The notes under the pieces were generated by a model. It saw only the letters and a program-made list of their open reading frames with translations, had not been told where the DNA came from and searched no databases. Positions 5,629 through 7,389 of a DNA stretch of 7,389 nt are shown here, piece by piece (position 1 is the stretch's first letter; every line of letters begins with the position of its first letter). The stretch is taken from assembly GCA_017618475.1 (NCBI GenBank), contig JAFZUF010000024.1, positions 1 through 7,389 on the forward strand, written 5' to 3'. The translations under genes were made by a program, and so were the position numbers. This stretch comes from Clostridia bacterium (GTDB lineage Bacteria > Bacillota > Clostridia > Christensenellales > UBA1242).

Positions 5629-7128
5629 ATGATTAAAGCTGCGATTATGGAATTGGGCACCAATCAAATTAAGTTATCGATTGTGCGCATTGAAGAAAAT
5701 AAGTACTTTGAGGTAGAAAAAGAATATACCGAGAATGTTGGTATTGAACAACACTTACAAGCAAATAGCGAGTTGATTAAAACTGCCAAAATTAAGGAAT
5801 GCATTAATATTTTACATATGTATAAAGAAATTGCGATTGACAATGGTGTTACGAAATATCATTGTGTTGCATCGGCGAATTTGGTAGCTGCCAAAAATTA
5901 TATTTCTTTCTTGGAAGAAATTAATTCAGATTTAGATTTAGAATTTAAATTGTTAACCGAAGAAGAAGAAATTAACATTTTGTATACTGCTGTGGTTAAT
6001 TCAATTGATGTAGCGAAGGGATTAATTGTTTCAGTGTCGACATCAAGTACCCGTTTAATTTATTATTGTCGTCGTGTAATTTTGAATAGTGCTACCATTC
6101 CGATGGGTGCCGCAAATTTTACTTCGGTTGAAGATTTCAATCAATTATTAAAAGCGGCGGGAGAGCCGTTCCAACAAATTGATCCAGAAATTCCAGTAAT
6201 TGGTTCCAGTGAAATCTTTACCGGCTTTGCGCGTTTATCCCGTAAGAAAACAAAATATCCATTTGATGTCGATCATAACTACAATAGTAATTTGGAACAC
6301 TTTCAGGAAATTTTAACCTTCTTACAAGGTTTGGACGTTGAAAAAGGTGCTAAGTTAAAGGGTATAACTGCTAATGGAATTGGTTATTTAATGAATGGTA
6401 TGTCATTAGCTTTGGCGGTGATGGAATATGTTGGTTTAAAACAAATTGTGATTAACCGCAGTGGTCGTAATATTGGTATTGCCCATCGTTTGACAATGCA
6501 AGAGGACGATCGTCCGGTTAATGACGTTTGCCTAAACAGTGTAGAAACCGTTCTTTGGGCGAATAACTTGGATTTGGATAACGCAAAGTATCAATATTTA
6601 TTGGCAAGTACGTTGTACATGCAGTTAAAAGTTTTACACAAATTGCCACGGGTGTTCACTCGTGTTTTGAAAGTGGCAACATTGCTGTTTAATTTAGGTA
6701 CAAATATTAATAAACAAAATTTTGACAAAATTACTTATTATGCAATTTTGAATGCAAACCTTTATGGTTTAAGTCATAAAGAAATAGTGATGGCGGCATT
6801 TGTTGCCAGTTGCCGTAATTGGGACGACTTCATGTTGTCAGAATGGGTCAAGTATAAAGATTTAATGGACGAAGAGGATTTAGTAGCTGTGCGTAAATTA
6901 GCAATGATTGAAGCAATGGCGGCAACCATTAATTTACGCAATCAAAAAGTGGTAAAAGATATTTCTTGCGACGTATTAGGGGATAGCGTCATCATTAAGT
7001 TGATTACCGAAACCGATATGAAGAAAAATAAAGTTGATGTTGATGCTGCCAAAACCGAAATTTTCCAATTGCGAAAGTTAAGTAAAGATTTTACGCGTAT
7101 CTATAAAAAAAATGTGGAAATTTTGTAA
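5629..7128 (+). CDS. Ppx/GppA-family protein with degenerate active sites (499 aa)
   Basis: The order and length match Firmicute exopolyphosphatase/guanosine-pentaphosphatase proteins: an actin-like ASKHA half (about residues 1-295) and an HD-like helical half (about 305-499). Recognisable pieces are MELGTNQIKLSIVRI (7-21, usual form DLGTNS), a VASANL segment (80-85), LLTEEEEINILYTAV (108-122, usual form SGEEEA) and YAILNANLYGLSHKE (371-385). The second phosphate loop, normally DIGGGSTE, reads SVSTSSTR (135-142). The HD signature, normally LHDIG, reads LFNLG (353-357), and the later histidine cluster reads FDKITYY (365-371). Catalysis by the usual mechanism therefore looks unlikely, and a sensing or scaffold role is possible. 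The ATG at 5629 fits the family N-terminus; an ATG at 5611 would lie upstream of the main predicted transcription start. Neither has a Shine-Dalgarno. The gene is divergent from the surface operon and overlaps the next gene by one base. Confidence 0.8.
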   Translation: MIKAAIMELGTNQIKLSIVRIEENKYFEVEKEYTENVGIEQHLQANSELIKTAKIKECINILHMYKEIAIDNGVTKYHCVASANLVAAKNYISFLEEINSDLDLEFKLLTEEEEINILYTAVVNSIDVAKGLIVSVSTSSTRLIYYCRRVILNSATIPMGAANFTSVEDFNQLLKAAGEPFQQIDPEIPVIGSSEIFTGFARLSRKKTKYPFDVDHNYNSNLEHFQEILTFLQGLDVEKGAKLKGITANGIGYLMNGMSLALAVMEYVGLKQIVINRSGRNIGIAHRLTMQEDDRPVNDVCLNSVETVLWANNLDLDNAKYQYLLASTLYMQLKVLHKLPRVFTRVLKVATLLFNLGTNINKQNFDKITYYAILNANLYGLSHKEIVMAAFVASCRNWDDFMLSEWVKYKDLMDEEDLVAVRKLAMIEAMAATINLRNQKVVKDISCDVLGDSVIIKLITETDMKKNKVDVDAAKTEIFQLRKLSKDFTRIYKKNVEIL

Positions 7129-7389
7129 TGAGTGAATTACCGCCAATTACCGAATTTTTTGATGACGAACCGATTATTAAACCGGCTGCGTTTCATGTTG
7201 ACAAAAATTATAAGTTGCCGAAAACAATTAAAACTGCAATTTGTACATTTCTTTGTGAAAACATTGACTATGCTGCATTAGCACCAATTTTGGCAGAAAG
7301 TAAATTACTGTATTATGTTTATGGCCGTTCGGGTAAAACTCCGATTTACCAGTATCGTGATCAATGCTTAATTGTTTTTATGACAGTAG
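7128..7389 (+). CDS. Unrecognised protein, N-terminal 87 residues (cut by window edge)
   Basis: The frame opens with an ATG that shares its A with the stop of the Ppx/GppA-like gene (TAATG) and stays open to the right edge. The overlap implies a shared transcript and translation by re-initiation. The visible part starts with an acidic, proline-containing segment (MSELPPITEFFDDEPIIKPA), then a likely helix (about residues 33-57, containing FLCENIDYAALAPILA) and a mixed segment with YVYGRSGKTPIYQYRD (64-79). There is no signal peptide or membrane helix, so it is probably cytoplasmic. It does not show the N-terminal signature of polyphosphate kinase 1, a common neighbour of ppx genes. I do not recognise a family from this fragment. 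Base and codon use look like the gene before it. Confidence 0.8.
   Translation, partial: MSELPPITEFFDDEPIIKPAAFHVDKNYKLPKTIKTAICTFLCENIDYAALAPILAESKLLYYVYGRSGKTPIYQYRDQCLIVFMTV

Noticed and set aside
7128..7389. Polyphosphate kinase as the gene after the Ppx-like protein
   Set aside because: The expected early PPK1 motif with a NRELSWLxFN-like segment is absent from the 87 residues visible.

Overview
The window looks like a chromosomal piece of a low-GC Gram-positive (Bacillota). The best lineage evidence is a SpoVB-type flippase followed at once by a DUF421 (YetF-like) membrane protein, both typical of endospore-forming Clostridia and Bacilli. The large surface protein, with a signal peptide, beta-rich carbohydrate-binding-like modules, a C-terminal membrane helix and a basic tail, resembles those of uncultured gut Clostridia. 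That finer placement is a guess from style, not something proven by the sequence.

Layout from left to right. Positions 1-1717, minus strand: a spoVB-like gene followed 10 bases later by the start of a DUF421 gene that runs off the left edge. Positions 1728-1907, plus strand: a 59-residue frame that reads like a LysM domain and fills the gap between two minus-strand genes. Its start codon and that of spoVB are the two ends of one near-palindrome. Positions 1895-5509, minus strand: a tightly packed three-gene operon transcribed leftward, with an 894-residue surface protein first and then two small single-pass membrane proteins (173 and 142 residues). The genes overlap or nearly touch and all three products should face the outside of the cell.

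Positions 5510-5628 are a compact divergent control region. It holds back-to-back promoter candidates around a shared A-tract, a 23-bp inverted repeat and a third copy of its half-site. Positions 5629-7389, plus strand: a Ppx/GppA-family protein whose glycine-rich phosphate loop and HD-domain metal ligands are replaced, followed by an unrecognised gene that overlaps it by one base (TAATG) and runs off the right edge.

Functionally, the left block points to envelope and spore-wall work, the middle block to a cell-surface assembly of unknown ligand, and the right block to a probable pseudoenzyme related to polyphosphate/(p)ppGpp phosphatases with an unknown coupled partner. No tRNA, rRNA, CRISPR array or mobile element was seen.
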